Assembly: GCA_041398785.1 (NCBI GenBank)
Contig: JAWKUA010000018.1
Span: 62,001 to 126,000 of the forward strand
Direction of reading: 5' to 3'
DNA: 64,000 nucleotides
DNA from: Planctomycetaceae bacterium
GTDB taxonomy: Bacteria; Planctomycetota; Planctomycetia; Planctomycetales; Planctomycetaceae
Part shown: one piece after another, positions 19,201 through 26,714 of the stretch
Layout: every line of letters begins with the position of its first letter
Numbering within the stretch: the stretch's first letter is position 1
The notes under the pieces: generated by a model
The model's database searches: none
Told to the model about the DNA's origin: nothing
The model's input: the letters and a program-made list of their open reading frames with translations, nothing else
Position numbers and translations under genes: made by a program

Positions 19201-19407
19201 TCGCCACGCGGAACTCACGAGCAAGCGAAGCAGCACGGCCGCGAAGTGGCGGATGAGGTGAACCGGTCATTGCTGGCAACCGCGCGACGTGCAGTTCGGG
19301 AGGGCGAGTTGCATCCGCCGAGTCAAACGCCGTCTCAGCAGTCCCGGAGGGACGACATGACGATCATATTCAGTCCCGGGCGTCAGCCCGGGCGAAGGGA
19401 AACGTGA
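16228..19407 (+). CDS. Polysaccharide deacetylase / FG-GAP / neutral ceramidase multidomain protein, N-terminal part
   Basis: Secreted multidomain protein. The ATG at 16228 follows AGGGAGA; a second in-frame ATG is at 16243. After a signal peptide comes a NodB-like polysaccharide deacetylase region (about residues 30-350) with AIDDMRDT and HTIDHPCP. Calcium-binding FG-GAP/VCBS-type motifs follow (VDGDGFIDIVYG, FDGDGFCELLLF, VNQDGLMDLCL). From about residue 700 there is a neutral/alkaline ceramidase N-terminal domain (GAAVIDITPDYP, SSTHTHSGPW, ANYACHATTE). An inserted palindromic element is read in frame at 18470-18603. The frame ends inside the ceramidase domain in a second repeat cluster. 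The rest of that domain resumes near 19810, so this is probably one gene reaching 23680. Confidence 0.8.
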   Translation: MSRLHMSRLLSLFACFAACSIVAAGDGNRLAYLDECNPWYPDKDFPKLITPQWVGEDGVEAVVVLAIDDMRDTAKYEQYLRPILNRLKQIDGRAPVSIMTCEVKPDDPQLQSWLEEGLSIEVHTIDHPCPLLQGSLEKAQSTYDRCIDLLSQIPGNKPVAFRTPCCDSLNTVSPRFYSEIFSGTTPEGNYLQIDSSVMNFFTSDDESIPRDLVLDEDGNERFWKYKVKNLKRGEIVHNNFVNYITNYPYPYVINNTCWQFPCVAPSDWSAQHLHGVNNPQTVEDWKAALDITVHKQGVFNLVFHPHGWITAEQVVELIDHAVKKHGKKVKFLTFREAAERLSDNLTDWDRLSSERRILDVDGDGFIDIVYGGIRSMYETEERGKDDPRATRIWTDGAWQSTPFPVCFLESHNHGLSDRHVRFFSHPANGITIVFDPNPLRADWQAQRQPTGWEFTGTWKPNPVGPSGGIRDLKIPRYLGGTRFLDFDGDGFCELLLFHNHFEENLMADIPGKSVSEVWKYEVADQTWLPTNAQFPIDPNRHLLQAIRFVDVNQDGLMDLCLSDEMESHVWLMTSKDLGWTKKVLLPDASRWPSFFRDGTVMDLAGNEWPYQEDNGFFVHDRHLCWQNEDTAHLPDLIYRVSFDELLAAADAGGTEQAGRNKVAPNAGASRTGEQRQQSDNGSIPIDGDRRSGDEPVRSIRPTPVGAAVIDITPDYPVRLTGYGNRTKESEGIATPIHARALVIGGNAPRSEAPPRNALPGGSASGSAASDAEREQQAEPARQRVPGQSPGTRGEPLTVLLTVDNCGVPDEVTEVVFAKLAEQYGIARERFAVSSTHTHSGPWLRDFAPLIFADIPADHAPHLEQYERDLIDKLVDVVGKAIDARRPATLSVGKGKAGFAKNRRALTNGQWVGFGETDQGPVDRRLPVLAAHDADGKLIAVLANYACHATTETGDFNQISGDWPGFAADMIEADHPGAVALIAIGTGADANPSPRGTHEQAKQHGREVADEVNRSLLATARRAVREGELHPPSQTPSQQSRRDDMTIIFSPGRQPGRRET
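18470..18603 (+). repeat. Composite palindromic element inserted in frame in the ceramidase domain
   Basis: The left palindrome CGTTCCGAGGC / GCCTCGGAACG is at 18472-18496 and the right palindrome CGTTCCAGGGC / GCCCTGGAACG at 18576-18600, with a spacer that includes AGGCGGAGCCTGC. The segment encodes a low-complexity Pro/Gly/Ser/Ala-rich stretch between VIGG and GEPLTVLLTVDN, which would be adjacent in an uninterrupted ceramidase domain. A related copy is at 19674-19795. Confidence 0.85.
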
Positions 19408-19440
19408 CGAAAAAAACGCCGAAGCCCCGGAGGGGCGACA
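19343..19440 (+). repeat. Repeat cluster with two copies of a CCCGGAGGG-CGACAT-ACGATC unit
   Basis: Two related units, at 19343-19365 and 19426-19448, share CCCGGAGGG/CCCGGAGGGG followed by CGACAT, one or two bases, and ACGATC. Between them lies the hairpin CCCGGGCGTCAGCCCGGG. The cluster starts the foreign-looking stretch that interrupts the ceramidase domain and contains the stop codon that ends the upstream frame at 19407. Confidence 0.75.
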
Positions 19441-19479
19441 TAACGATCGCGGACTCACATCGCGCCGCTCGCCAGGTCG

Positions 19480-19800
19480 AACCGCGCAATCTGCAGCCAG
19501 CCAACAGCAGGCAAAGCCTGCGAGCCAGCCCGTTCCAGCGCAGAGCCCTGGAACGAGTGACACTCGGTTTGAGCGCGCGAATGCCGCCCCTTCAGGGCTT
19601 ACCGCATATTTCGTCAGCTCAACCCCGGGCTCACGCCCGGGGCTACAACATGCCGTGCCTTCGGCACTGACGTCTCGTTCCGAGGCTCTGCCTCGGAACG
19701 TCGAAACTCTGCCTCCGGTGCGGCACGAAACGCAGCCAGCCAACAGAAGGCAAAGCCTGCAAGGCAGCCGTTCGCGCAGAGCACTGGAACGAGTGGACTC
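19480..19800 (+). repeat. Further copies of the composite palindromic element inside the ceramidase domain
   Basis: A half copy (about 19496-19557) has the AGGCAAAGCCTGC spacer and a CGTTCCAGCGCAGAGCCCTGGAACG end. The hairpin CCCCGGGCTCACGCCCGGGG is at 19623-19642. A nearly full copy (19674-19795) begins with the perfect CGTTCCGAGGC / GCCTCGGAACG palindrome at 19676-19700. Together with the unit upstream they form about 500 bases that separate two halves of one ceramidase domain. Confidence 0.8.
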
Positions 19801-21913
19801 ACGCCCATCTCTCCCGACATCACCTGCAACCTCGCGCATCGACCTGCCGCTCGGGCCGCTGCCTTCGCGTGAAGAATGGGAAGCACGAGCGAAGCAGGAC
19901 GGCGTCCCCGGTGCTCACGCCCGACGCTTTCTGGCGATGCTGGATGCCGGTGAAGAGATCCCTACAACCATCCCGGACTATCCCGTTCAAACGTGGTGCT
20001 TCGGCGATGATCTGGCGATGGTCTTCCTCGGCGGAGAAGTCGTCGTCGACTATGCCATTCGCATGAACGACATGTTCGACGGCGATCGGTTGTGGATCAA
20101 CGCGTACAGCAACGACGTTCCGTGCTACATCGCATCGAAACGCATCCTGCGCGAAGGCGGCTACGAAGCCGATTCGTCCATGCTGTACTACGCTCGACCG
20201 ACACGGCTGTCGCCGGATGCCGAAGACCTGATCTGCGACACCGTTCAAAAGCTGCTGCCTCACGACTTCTATTCGGAAGAATTGCAGACGGACTTTCCGG
20301 CACCGAAGTCTCCGGAAGACGCTCTGGCAACGATGACCACCGGGCCGGGGCTGAAGGTGGAACTCGTCGCATCGGAACCGCTGATTCATGACCCGGTGGC
20401 CTACGACTGGGACGTCAACGGCCGACTGTGGGTCGTCGAAATGGGCGACTATCCGAACGGTGCCGAAGACGGCGGCGGGAGGATTCGCGTTTTGACCGAC
20501 ACGGATGGCGACGGGCGGTACGACGAAGCCACCACGTTTCTCGACAACTTGCCGTTCCCCACCGGGATCTGCCACTGGCGGAACGGAGTCATCATCACGG
20601 CTGCTCCGGATGTTTTCTACGCCGAAGATACCGATGGTGACGGACGCGCGGACCTTCGCGAAACGCTGTACACCGGCTTCGGCGAAGGAAACCAGCAGCA
20701 CCGAGTCAACGGCCTGCGCTGGGGCTCGACGGCTGGCTGTATCTCGGCAACGGCGACAGCGGCGGCGAGATCCGAAGCACAGGAGCGAGGATCAAGGATT
20801 CAGGATCGAGAGAAACCCATGAGGCGGACGCAGCGTCTGCTCGATCTTCGATCCAGAATCCTGAATCCTCGTCCGTTTCTGTACGCGGCCGTGACATTCG
20901 CGTGCAGCCGGACACTGGTGAGATCGACACCGTCAGCGGCCAGACTCAGTACGGTCGCGAACGAGACGACTTCGGCAACTGGTTCGGCAACAACAATTCC
21001 AACCCGATCTGGCATTATGTACTCGACGATCGCTACCTGCGGCGGAATCCACGCCACAGTGTCGACCACTCACGCTCAGATTTCCGAAGTCCCCGGAGCC
21101 GCTCCGGTCTATCCGGCCAGCCGCACGTTGGCTCGCTTCAACGACTTCTATGCCGCCAATCGGTTCACGTCGGCCTGCAGCACGATGATCTATCGCGACA
21201 GGCTGCTGGGAGATCAGTTCTACGGAAACTCCTTCACGTGCGAACCCGTCCACAATCTGGTGTCTCGGCAGGTGCTGGAACGCGATGGCGCCACGTTCAG
21301 GGCTCATCGAGCCGACGATGAACGCGGGTCGGAATTTCTCGCCAGCAGCGACAACTGGTTCCGCCCGACGATGGTGCGCACCGGCCCCGACGGAGCCATC
21401 TACGTGTCGGACATGTACCGATTCGTGATCGAACATCCGACCCGGATTCCGGCCGAATATCAGCGAAAACTGAACCTGCGAGCCGGCGAAGATCGTCCCA
21501 TCCGGCTCGGATCGGATTTAGGCTCGGCCTCGGATCGCAGTCGAGTCTCGCCACGACGCGGCGACCGGACGCACGAAGCTGGTTCGCTGCTCAACCGTGG
21601 AACGAAATTCCAACCGCGGATCTGGTCGCTCGCATGGGCAGTTCGAACGGCTGGTGGCGAGACACCGCTCACCGAATTCTGCTGCACCGCGGTGACATTG
21701 CTGCGCTGGATGGACTCAGTGACCTGGCAATGTCTCACGTTTCGTTGCGGTTCGAGTTCAGGCGCTGCATGCCTTTACGCAAATTGCACAGACTCCGGGT
21801 CAGAAAGCCGCTGCCTTCAATCTTGCCGTGCGATCACTTTCAGATGTCGACGCCGAAGTGCGGCGCCACGGCGTGCAGTTGCTGGAAGTCCCGCTCAGCG
21901 CCGACGGCGCTGA
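19655..21913 (+). CDS. End of ceramidase domain plus PVC-type membrane-bound dehydrogenase domain, frameshifted
   Basis: From about 19815 the frame continues the ceramidase (SRIDLPLGPLPSREEWEARA, QTWCFGDDLAMVFLGGEVVVDYA). It then enters a PVC-type dehydrogenase propeller (VYDWDVNGRLWVVEMGDYPNG-like block, TDTDGDGRYDEA, RVNGLRWG). The GTG at 19655 is only the first possible start; the frame is open back to 19361, and the real start is probably 16228. Coding leaves this frame at about 20715 (one G missing from a G run). It returns near 21055, leaves again near 21590 and shifts twice more. In the corrected frames the protein keeps LDGWLYLGNGDSGG, DDFGNWFG and WNEIPTADLVARMGSSNGWW, all family landmarks. 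Confidence 0.7.
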   Translation: MPSALTSRSEALPRNVETLPPVRHETQPANRRQSLQGSRSRRALERVDSRPSLPTSPATSRIDLPLGPLPSREEWEARAKQDGVPGAHARRFLAMLDAGEEIPTTIPDYPVQTWCFGDDLAMVFLGGEVVVDYAIRMNDMFDGDRLWINAYSNDVPCYIASKRILREGGYEADSSMLYYARPTRLSPDAEDLICDTVQKLLPHDFYSEELQTDFPAPKSPEDALATMTTGPGLKVELVASEPLIHDPVAYDWDVNGRLWVVEMGDYPNGAEDGGGRIRVLTDTDGDGRYDEATTFLDNLPFPTGICHWRNGVIITAAPDVFYAEDTDGDGRADLRETLYTGFGEGNQQHRVNGLRWGSTAGCISATATAAARSEAQERGSRIQDREKPMRRTQRLLDLRSRILNPRPFLYAAVTFACSRTLVRSTPSAARLSTVANETTSATGSATTIPTRSGIMYSTIATCGGIHATVSTTHAQISEVPGAAPVYPASRTLARFNDFYAANRFTSACSTMIYRDRLLGDQFYGNSFTCEPVHNLVSRQVLERDGATFRAHRADDERGSEFLASSDNWFRPTMVRTGPDGAIYVSDMYRFVIEHPTRIPAEYQRKLNLRAGEDRPIRLGSDLGSASDRSRVSPRRGDRTHEAGSLLNRGTKFQPRIWSLAWAVRTAGGETPLTEFCCTAVTLLRWMDSVTWQCLTFRCGSSSGAACLYANCTDSGSESRCLQSCRAITFRCRRRSAAPRRAVAGSPAQRRRR
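20785..20872 (+). repeat. Imperfect inverted repeat inserted in the dehydrogenase domain
   Basis: The left arm (about 20785-20811) and right arm (about 20838-20872) share GAGGAT..AGGATTC.GGATCGAG in opposite orientation, with a roughly seven-base bulge in the right arm. The centre holds GACGCAGCGTC. In the corrected frame the insert encodes about 25 Ser/Arg/Ala-rich residues between GGEIRSTG and VRGRDIRVQPDTGEID. In relatives these two blocks are expected to be almost adjacent. Confidence 0.75.
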
Positions 21914-22030
21914 AGTGCCACCGGAACTTTTGCGGCTGATCGATGATCCGTCACCGATCGTAATTCAGCAGCTCGCGTATTCCTGGGAGAATCGCCGCAG
22001 CAATCAGCTACCGCTGCTCTGGCGGACATT

Positions 22031-23680
22031 TTGAAACGTCATTCCGATGATCCGAATATCCGTGCCGCAGCGATGTCGTCAATCACAGCGGACAGAATTG
22101 CACTCGTCCTGCGTCACGTTGCGGAGGACGGAACTACGTCCAGCGAGGACTTGTGGAAACTCGTCGCGCAGGCGACAGCCATGGGACAGGACGAAGCCGC
22201 CATTCGGACGACGGAACAGTTGGTTTCGAAGCTGGCGGAAGCTTCACCGCCCGAAGCATGGACGGCTGCGGCCTCGGCGATTCCCGGAATGCTGCGAAAT
22301 ACCGAATTCGCTGCTGCCGTGCAGAACGGTTCGGCGCGAACAGCGTTTGACGCCGCGCGAACTCATGCCGCGGCGATGGCGCTGGATGTGGATCAGTCAA
22401 TCGAACGACGCGTGGCCGCGCTGACGTTTCTGGGAGCCGTCGGCAGTGACGAGCCGTCGGTTGCCGACAGGCTTGTGGACTTCTTTCTGCCGTCGACGCC
22501 TCCGGAAATCCAGCAGGCAGCGGTCGCTGTCGTGACGAACTCCGAAGCGTCCATCGATCAGTTGTTCAGCCAGTGGAAGAACATCACACCGGCGGTCCGC
22601 AGCGAAATTGTGAATTCCATTCTGCCAAGTTCCGATCGGACCCGGCAGTTGATCGCGGCGCTGGAATCGAAGCGTCTTGCGTCCGCTGACCTGGACGCGG
22701 TGTCTCGCGATCGGCTGCTGACGTACCCGAACAGTGAGATTCAAACACAGGCTGCCGGATTGTTCGGCGACTCGACGCCGACGGCTCGTCAGAGTGTCGT
22801 TGATGAGTTCCGACAGAAGCTGTCGGAGGTGTCGGGCCGACCGTCGGACGGGAAAGCCGTCTTCGAAAAACGGTGCGCCACCTGTCATCGGCTGCAGGAT
22901 GTCGGCAAGCAAATCGGAGCCGACCTGGCCGCGCTGAAGGATCGTTCCACGCCGGCAATGCTGACGGCGATTCTGGATCCGAACAAAGCCGTCGAAGCCA
23001 AGTTCCTGAGTTACACGGCCGTCACCAGCGATGGCCTGAGCATCAACGGGATGCTGCTGAACGAAACCGGCAACAGCCTGACTCTGCTGGCCTCCGACGG
23101 CAAAGAACACGTTGTCGCCCGCACAGACATTGACGAACTGATCGCGTCCGGCCGTTCGCTGATGCCCGAAGGTCTGGAAAAGGATCTGTCGCCTCAGGAT
23201 CTGGCGGACGTGATCGCATTCGTGCAGTCGTCGGGCACTCCGTGGAAACTGTTCGACGGAAATTCGCCTGCGGTTGTCGCGCCGAATGACGACGGAAGTC
23301 TGACGCTTCCGGCGACAGCGGCCGAGATCTACGGTCCGAATCTGGTGTTCGAACAGCAGTACGAAAACATCGGCTGGTGGCAGTCCACGGACGATTACGC
23401 GGTGTGGAATGTTCAGGTTCCGAAGTCAGGCCACTGGACCGTTGAATTCGACTTTGCCTGCGACAACAGCACGGCCGGAAATCTGCTGCGTCTGTCGACG
23501 GGGACCCGCATGCTGACCGCACGAGTCCCCGGGACCGGAACCTGGAACGACTATCGAACGTCAACCATCGGCACCATCGACCTGCACGCCGGCCGCCAGC
23601 AACTGACGGTTACTGCGATCGAACAACCATCGTCCGCCCTGATCGACCTGCGAGCCATCCGACTGATTCCGCCGAAGTAA
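22031..23680 (+). CDS. HEAT-like region, haem-binding cytochrome c and carbohydrate-binding-like C-terminus of the PVC dehydrogenase gene
   Basis: Last readable frame of the large gene. Helical HEAT-like repeats (about residues 1-260) lead to a PVC-type haem domain with FEKRCATCHRLQDVG, giving one CxxCH, and the GxxxGADL and DPNKAVEAKFLSY motifs. A C-terminal beta-rich domain of about 130 residues (WQSTDDYAVWNVQVPKSGHW...) resembles a family 6-like carbohydrate-binding module. The ATG at 22031 is internal: the upstream HEAT repeats lie in the two preceding frames (21634-21939 and 21828-22034). A shift near 22010 joins them. Expected location is the periplasm or outer face of the membrane. Confidence 0.75.
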   Translation: MKRHSDDPNIRAAAMSSITADRIALVLRHVAEDGTTSSEDLWKLVAQATAMGQDEAAIRTTEQLVSKLAEASPPEAWTAAASAIPGMLRNTEFAAAVQNGSARTAFDAARTHAAAMALDVDQSIERRVAALTFLGAVGSDEPSVADRLVDFFLPSTPPEIQQAAVAVVTNSEASIDQLFSQWKNITPAVRSEIVNSILPSSDRTRQLIAALESKRLASADLDAVSRDRLLTYPNSEIQTQAAGLFGDSTPTARQSVVDEFRQKLSEVSGRPSDGKAVFEKRCATCHRLQDVGKQIGADLAALKDRSTPAMLTAILDPNKAVEAKFLSYTAVTSDGLSINGMLLNETGNSLTLLASDGKEHVVARTDIDELIASGRSLMPEGLEKDLSPQDLADVIAFVQSSGTPWKLFDGNSPAVVAPNDDGSLTLPATAAEIYGPNLVFEQQYENIGWWQSTDDYAVWNVQVPKSGHWTVEFDFACDNSTAGNLLRLSTGTRMLTARVPGTGTWNDYRTSTIGTIDLHAGRQQLTVTAIEQPSSALIDLRAIRLIPPK

Positions 23681-23687
23681 CGGTACT

Positions 23688-23742
23688 CATTCCAGGGCTC
23701 CAACGCTGGAACGAGATAACGCCCTGGAACGAGAAGAGACAC
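23688..23742 (+). repeat. Palindromic element copy after the PVC dehydrogenase gene
   Basis: Starts eight bases after the stop codon. It contains CATTCCAGGGCTCC...GCTGGAACGAG and a second CCCTGGAACGAG, clearly related to the right end of the elements at 18576-18600 and 19530-19557. It lies between the large gene and the DUF1559 gene. Confidence 0.7.
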
Positions 23743-23755
23743 GGGAACGAACGTC

Positions 23756-24788
23756 ATGCATCGATTTCCGCCGACGAATTTTGACGTGCAGGATTGGTCG
23801 TTGAGACCCAGTATCATTGGGCTGGTGGCGTTTGCTGTCGCTGTCTTCGTGCTTGCTCGACGCCGTGCGACAGGTCCGGGGTGGTTGTTTTTCTGGCTCT
23901 ACACGTCGCTCTTGTTTCTGTCGTGGACGGTGCTCAGCGCGCTCAGGTTGAGGAACATTCAGGACGGCAGTTCAATGTGGATTCCGGTCCTGACGGCGGC
24001 AGTACTGGTGATGTCAGCCACGGCGCTGGTGCGCCGGTTTCTGCATCCGACAAAGATCGACAGCAGAGAAACCTCGGCGATCCTGTTGGTGGCGATGGGA
24101 TTGGGTGCCGCGTGCTGCTTATGGCCGGCCAGCGGCGACGGTCGACAGCAGCTCGACGCACGCAGTGCAGGAACAACCTGAAACAACTTGGCCTTGCGAT
24201 GCACAACTTCCACGACGTCGAGGGGCACTTTCCGGCACCGACGACCGGAACGCCGCCGGTTTCGTGGCGATTGTCGCTGATGCCGTACCTTGAACTGGCC
24301 AGTGTCCTGGAGGCATACGACACGACCGCTGCGTGGGACGCTGCCGTCAATCAGCCTCTCTCACGGCAGGAAGTTGGCCTGTACGATTGCCCGTCGCGCC
24401 CGAGCAGCCTTGACGATGAACTTCGTTTCCTGACTGCCTATCTGCTGCCGACGGGTGATGATTCGTTTTTCCAAACAACGCAACCGGATCAGCGTTCGGC
24501 GAGATTGCGGATGGCAATTCGAACACCATCCTGATGGTCGAATCGTGCGGGTCGAAGGTTGTTTGGACCGAACCTCGGGACGTCGACATTGCGGACGCGG
24601 CATTGCAGGTGAATGCACCCGGTCCGGAAATCGGTGAATCCGGAGGCGTGCTGTCTTCGTATCACGTCGGCGGTGCCCAGATGGGACTGGCGGACGGTTC
24701 CGTCAGATTCGTCTCGGACAGGATTGACCCGAATGTCCTGAAGTCGTTGCTGACAAAGTCCGGCGGCGAAGAAGTCGGCGACTGGTAG
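23756..24788 (+). pseudogene. DUF1559 PulG-like putative transporter gene, broken by two frameshifts
   Basis: The first frame (ATG 23756) encodes several transmembrane helices. The second, from about 24150, has the DUF1559 entry motif RTQCRNNLKQLGLAMHNFHD. The third, from about 24485, has AFGEIADGNSNTILMVESCG and ends with the H-x9-DG signature HVGGAQMGLADG. Adding one G near 24152 and one G near 24491 would join all three into one protein of about 340 residues. DUF1559 proteins are abundant in planctomycetes and of unknown function. Pseudogene status is provisional, because both shifts fall in short G runs and may be sequencing errors. Confidence 0.75.
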
Positions 24789-24914
24789 CAGCGAGGCGCG
24801 CACTTCCACGTCCCGCGGGCCCAGTCGCAGAAGCGCAGCTATGGAATGAGGCGAACGGTAAACCGTCCGTTCGCCGGCGGACGTGAGCGTGTCGGCCGCA
24901 AACGCGGGAAGATG

Positions 24915-25706
24915 CTATGCGGCGCGGCGTGTCAGTTTTTGTCGCAGCCGCTGCATGCCGCGGATGTAGCGGTCGTAGTTGTCCGCCTTGAGATTGAAGA
25001 ACTCCGCCACCTGCGGGTGCGGAAGAATCAGGAAGCGTTCGTCCTTCATTCCCTGAACAACGGATTCCGCAACATCGTCGGCGGAGATTGAATGCAGGTG
25101 CAGGTATCGGTGAATCGGATCGCTGTCGTCGATCATTTCCGTGTCGACTCCCAGCGGACACACGCAGGAAACGCGAATGCCCTGCCGGCCGTAGCGCACG
25201 GCGAGCCATTCGGCCAGAGCGACGTCCGCGTGCTTGGTCACGGAATACAGCGCCGAACCGATTTCCGTCAGAATTCCGGCAGCGGACGCCGTGTGAACCA
25301 GGTAGCCGGCACCTTTTTCCAGCATCTGTGGCACGACCGACTTTGCGGCGTGCAGCCGGGACATCACGTTGGTTTCCCACATGTTCTGCCAGTCACTGTC
25401 GGCAGCCGTCAGGCCTCCCTTGACGGTGACTCCCGCGTTGGAACAAAACACGTCGACGCCGCCGAATTGGCTGGTGGTCCGATCGACCAGGCGTCTCACG
25501 TCGGGCGAACGAGTCACATCGCAGGCGATGGCGATCGAGTCGGTGTTCCGGCCGGCGAGTTCCGCTGCAACACGTCGGGCAGCGTGCAGGTCGCGATCCG
25601 ACACCACGACGGCAGCGGCTTCTTCGGCGGCAAAACGGCGACACAGGGCCGCTCCAATTCCGCGACCGGCGCCTGTGACGACAACGATCCTGCCTTTGAT
25701 GTCCAC
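24915..25706 (-). CDS. Short-chain dehydrogenase/reductase (SDR)
   Basis: Classical SDR with a Rossmann fold; an NAD(P)-dependent oxidoreductase whose substrate cannot be read from sequence. Signatures are TGAGRGIG (cofactor loop), CSNAGVT (NAG motif), the catalytic Ser in TASAAG, and YSVTK with the Tyr and Lys. The start is set to GTG 25706 because a perfect AGGAGGT lies seven bases upstream. The ATG further upstream at 25775 lacks such a site and adds residues unlike SDR N-termini. Length is then 263 residues, normal for the family. Confidence 0.9.
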   Translation of the reverse strand: MDIKGRIVVVTGAGRGIGAALCRRFAAEEAAAVVVSDRDLHAARRVAAELAGRNTDSIAIACDVTRSPDVRRLVDRTTSQFGGVDVFCSNAGVTVKGGLTAADSDWQNMWETNVMSRLHAAKSVVPQMLEKGAGYLVHTASAAGILTEIGSALYSVTKHADVALAEWLAVRYGRQGIRVSCVCPLGVDTEMIDDSDPIHRYLHLHSISADDVAESVVQGMKDERFLILPHPQVAEFFNLKADNYDRYIRGMQRLRQKLTRRAA

Positions 25707-25852
25707 TCGAAGACCTCCTGTCCTGACTTTCCGGTGCGAATCCCTGTGACGCTGCCCGGGCGGCAGACTACCCAATCACCGGAATTTGACCAACAGCGAT
25801 TCGAACGGAAATCGCGCGATCAGGGCGCTGAGGGTTGAGAACCTGGTGCCGG

Positions 25853-25884
25853 GATTTGAGATTTGAGATTTGAGATTTGAGATT
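25853..25884. repeat. Seven-base tandem repeat (GATTTGA)
   Basis: Four full copies of GATTTGA and part of a fifth lie in the short gap between the SDR start region and the 3' end of mobB. The tract is noncoding; nothing suggests a function. Confidence 0.85.
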
Positions 25885-25903
25885 CGCGGCAACCAGCACT
25901 CAT

Positions 25904-26401
25904 TTACCGGCTGAGGATGTGGTCGATCAGCGGGTTCAGGTCTGATCGCGGCATGACAGGACAGTCGACGACAGGTTCATCGTCGCTGACGACGGCCTGA
26001 ATCTGTTGATCGGACGAAGCATACGGAAGTTCGTTCAGCGCTGACCGCCAGACTTCAATTCGCCGCGCTGTGGCGTGCAAATCACCTTCCACCAGAATCA
26101 GATCGAAGTCTCGAAACAGTACATCGAAATGTTCGTAGCGATCGTCTTCTCTGACATCCCGATTTCCCGGAATGAAGGCAGCCGTCATTCCGGGTGACAG
26201 GATGCCGACCGCGGCGGCACCCGCCTGGCGATGCCGGTGAGAATCCTTGCCGGGAGTATCCAGTTCATGGCGGTGGTGAGTGTGTTTGATCGTGGCCACC
26301 TGAAGCCCGGCCTGTGTCAGCCTCTGCACCAGATCGCAGACCAGCGTTGTCTTTCCGGCGTTCTTCCGACCCACGATGTGAACTCGAGGAACCTGCTTCA
26401 T
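25904..26401 (-). CDS. mobB: Molybdopterin-guanine dinucleotide biosynthesis protein B
   Basis: P-loop GTPase-like adaptor of molybdenum cofactor maturation, assisting MobA in attaching GMP to molybdopterin. The Walker A is GRKNAGKTT right at the N-terminus, followed by VATIKHTHHRHELDTPGKDSHRH (family block) and LILVEGDL. Length is 165 residues, as expected for MobB. The start at 26401 places the P-loop at residues 11-19. No other Mo-cofactor gene is nearby. The 90-bp repeated element begins 20 bases upstream of the start. Confidence 0.85.
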   Translation of the reverse strand: MKQVPRVHIVGRKNAGKTTLVCDLVQRLTQAGLQVATIKHTHHRHELDTPGKDSHRHRQAGAAAVGILSPGMTAAFIPGNRDVREDDRYEHFDVLFRDFDLILVEGDLHATARRIEVWRSALNELPYASSDQQIQAVVSDDEPVVDCPVMPRSDLNPLIDHILSR

Positions 26402-26421
26402 GCGATGACGGCCGTTGTTGA

Positions 26422-26511
26422 TATACCGCGAGCGGGAAGAAATGAGGCAATCGGGCTCGTGGCAGATAGCGTTGAGAAAATCATCGGTGTCCGCCGCGGC
26501 CAGCATAAATT
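26422..26511. repeat. 90-bp intergenic element, copy 2
   Basis: Same length as copy 1 at 15954-16043 and alignable to it without gaps. The first 15 bases and the GTCCGCCGCGGCCAG block near the end are identical. Like copy 1 it lies between divergent genes (mobB minus, SRAP plus). The remaining bases up to 26714 show no other feature. Confidence 0.8.
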
Positions 26512-26714
26512 CAAGTTCTGCAGTCCTTCCGCCACTGCGTCGGCAGCGGACGGCCGGAGTGGAATTCCGCCGGCGGAGATTCGATAGTATATCACAGTCA
26601 CGGTGCCGGTCGGCAGAGGATGATGTCAGCTCGGCGCCGGGGACGCGACGGTTGTTCCGCCGGGTCTCGCTGACGACGCGTACAAACATTGACTGCTGCC
26701 GTGGCCCGTGAACT

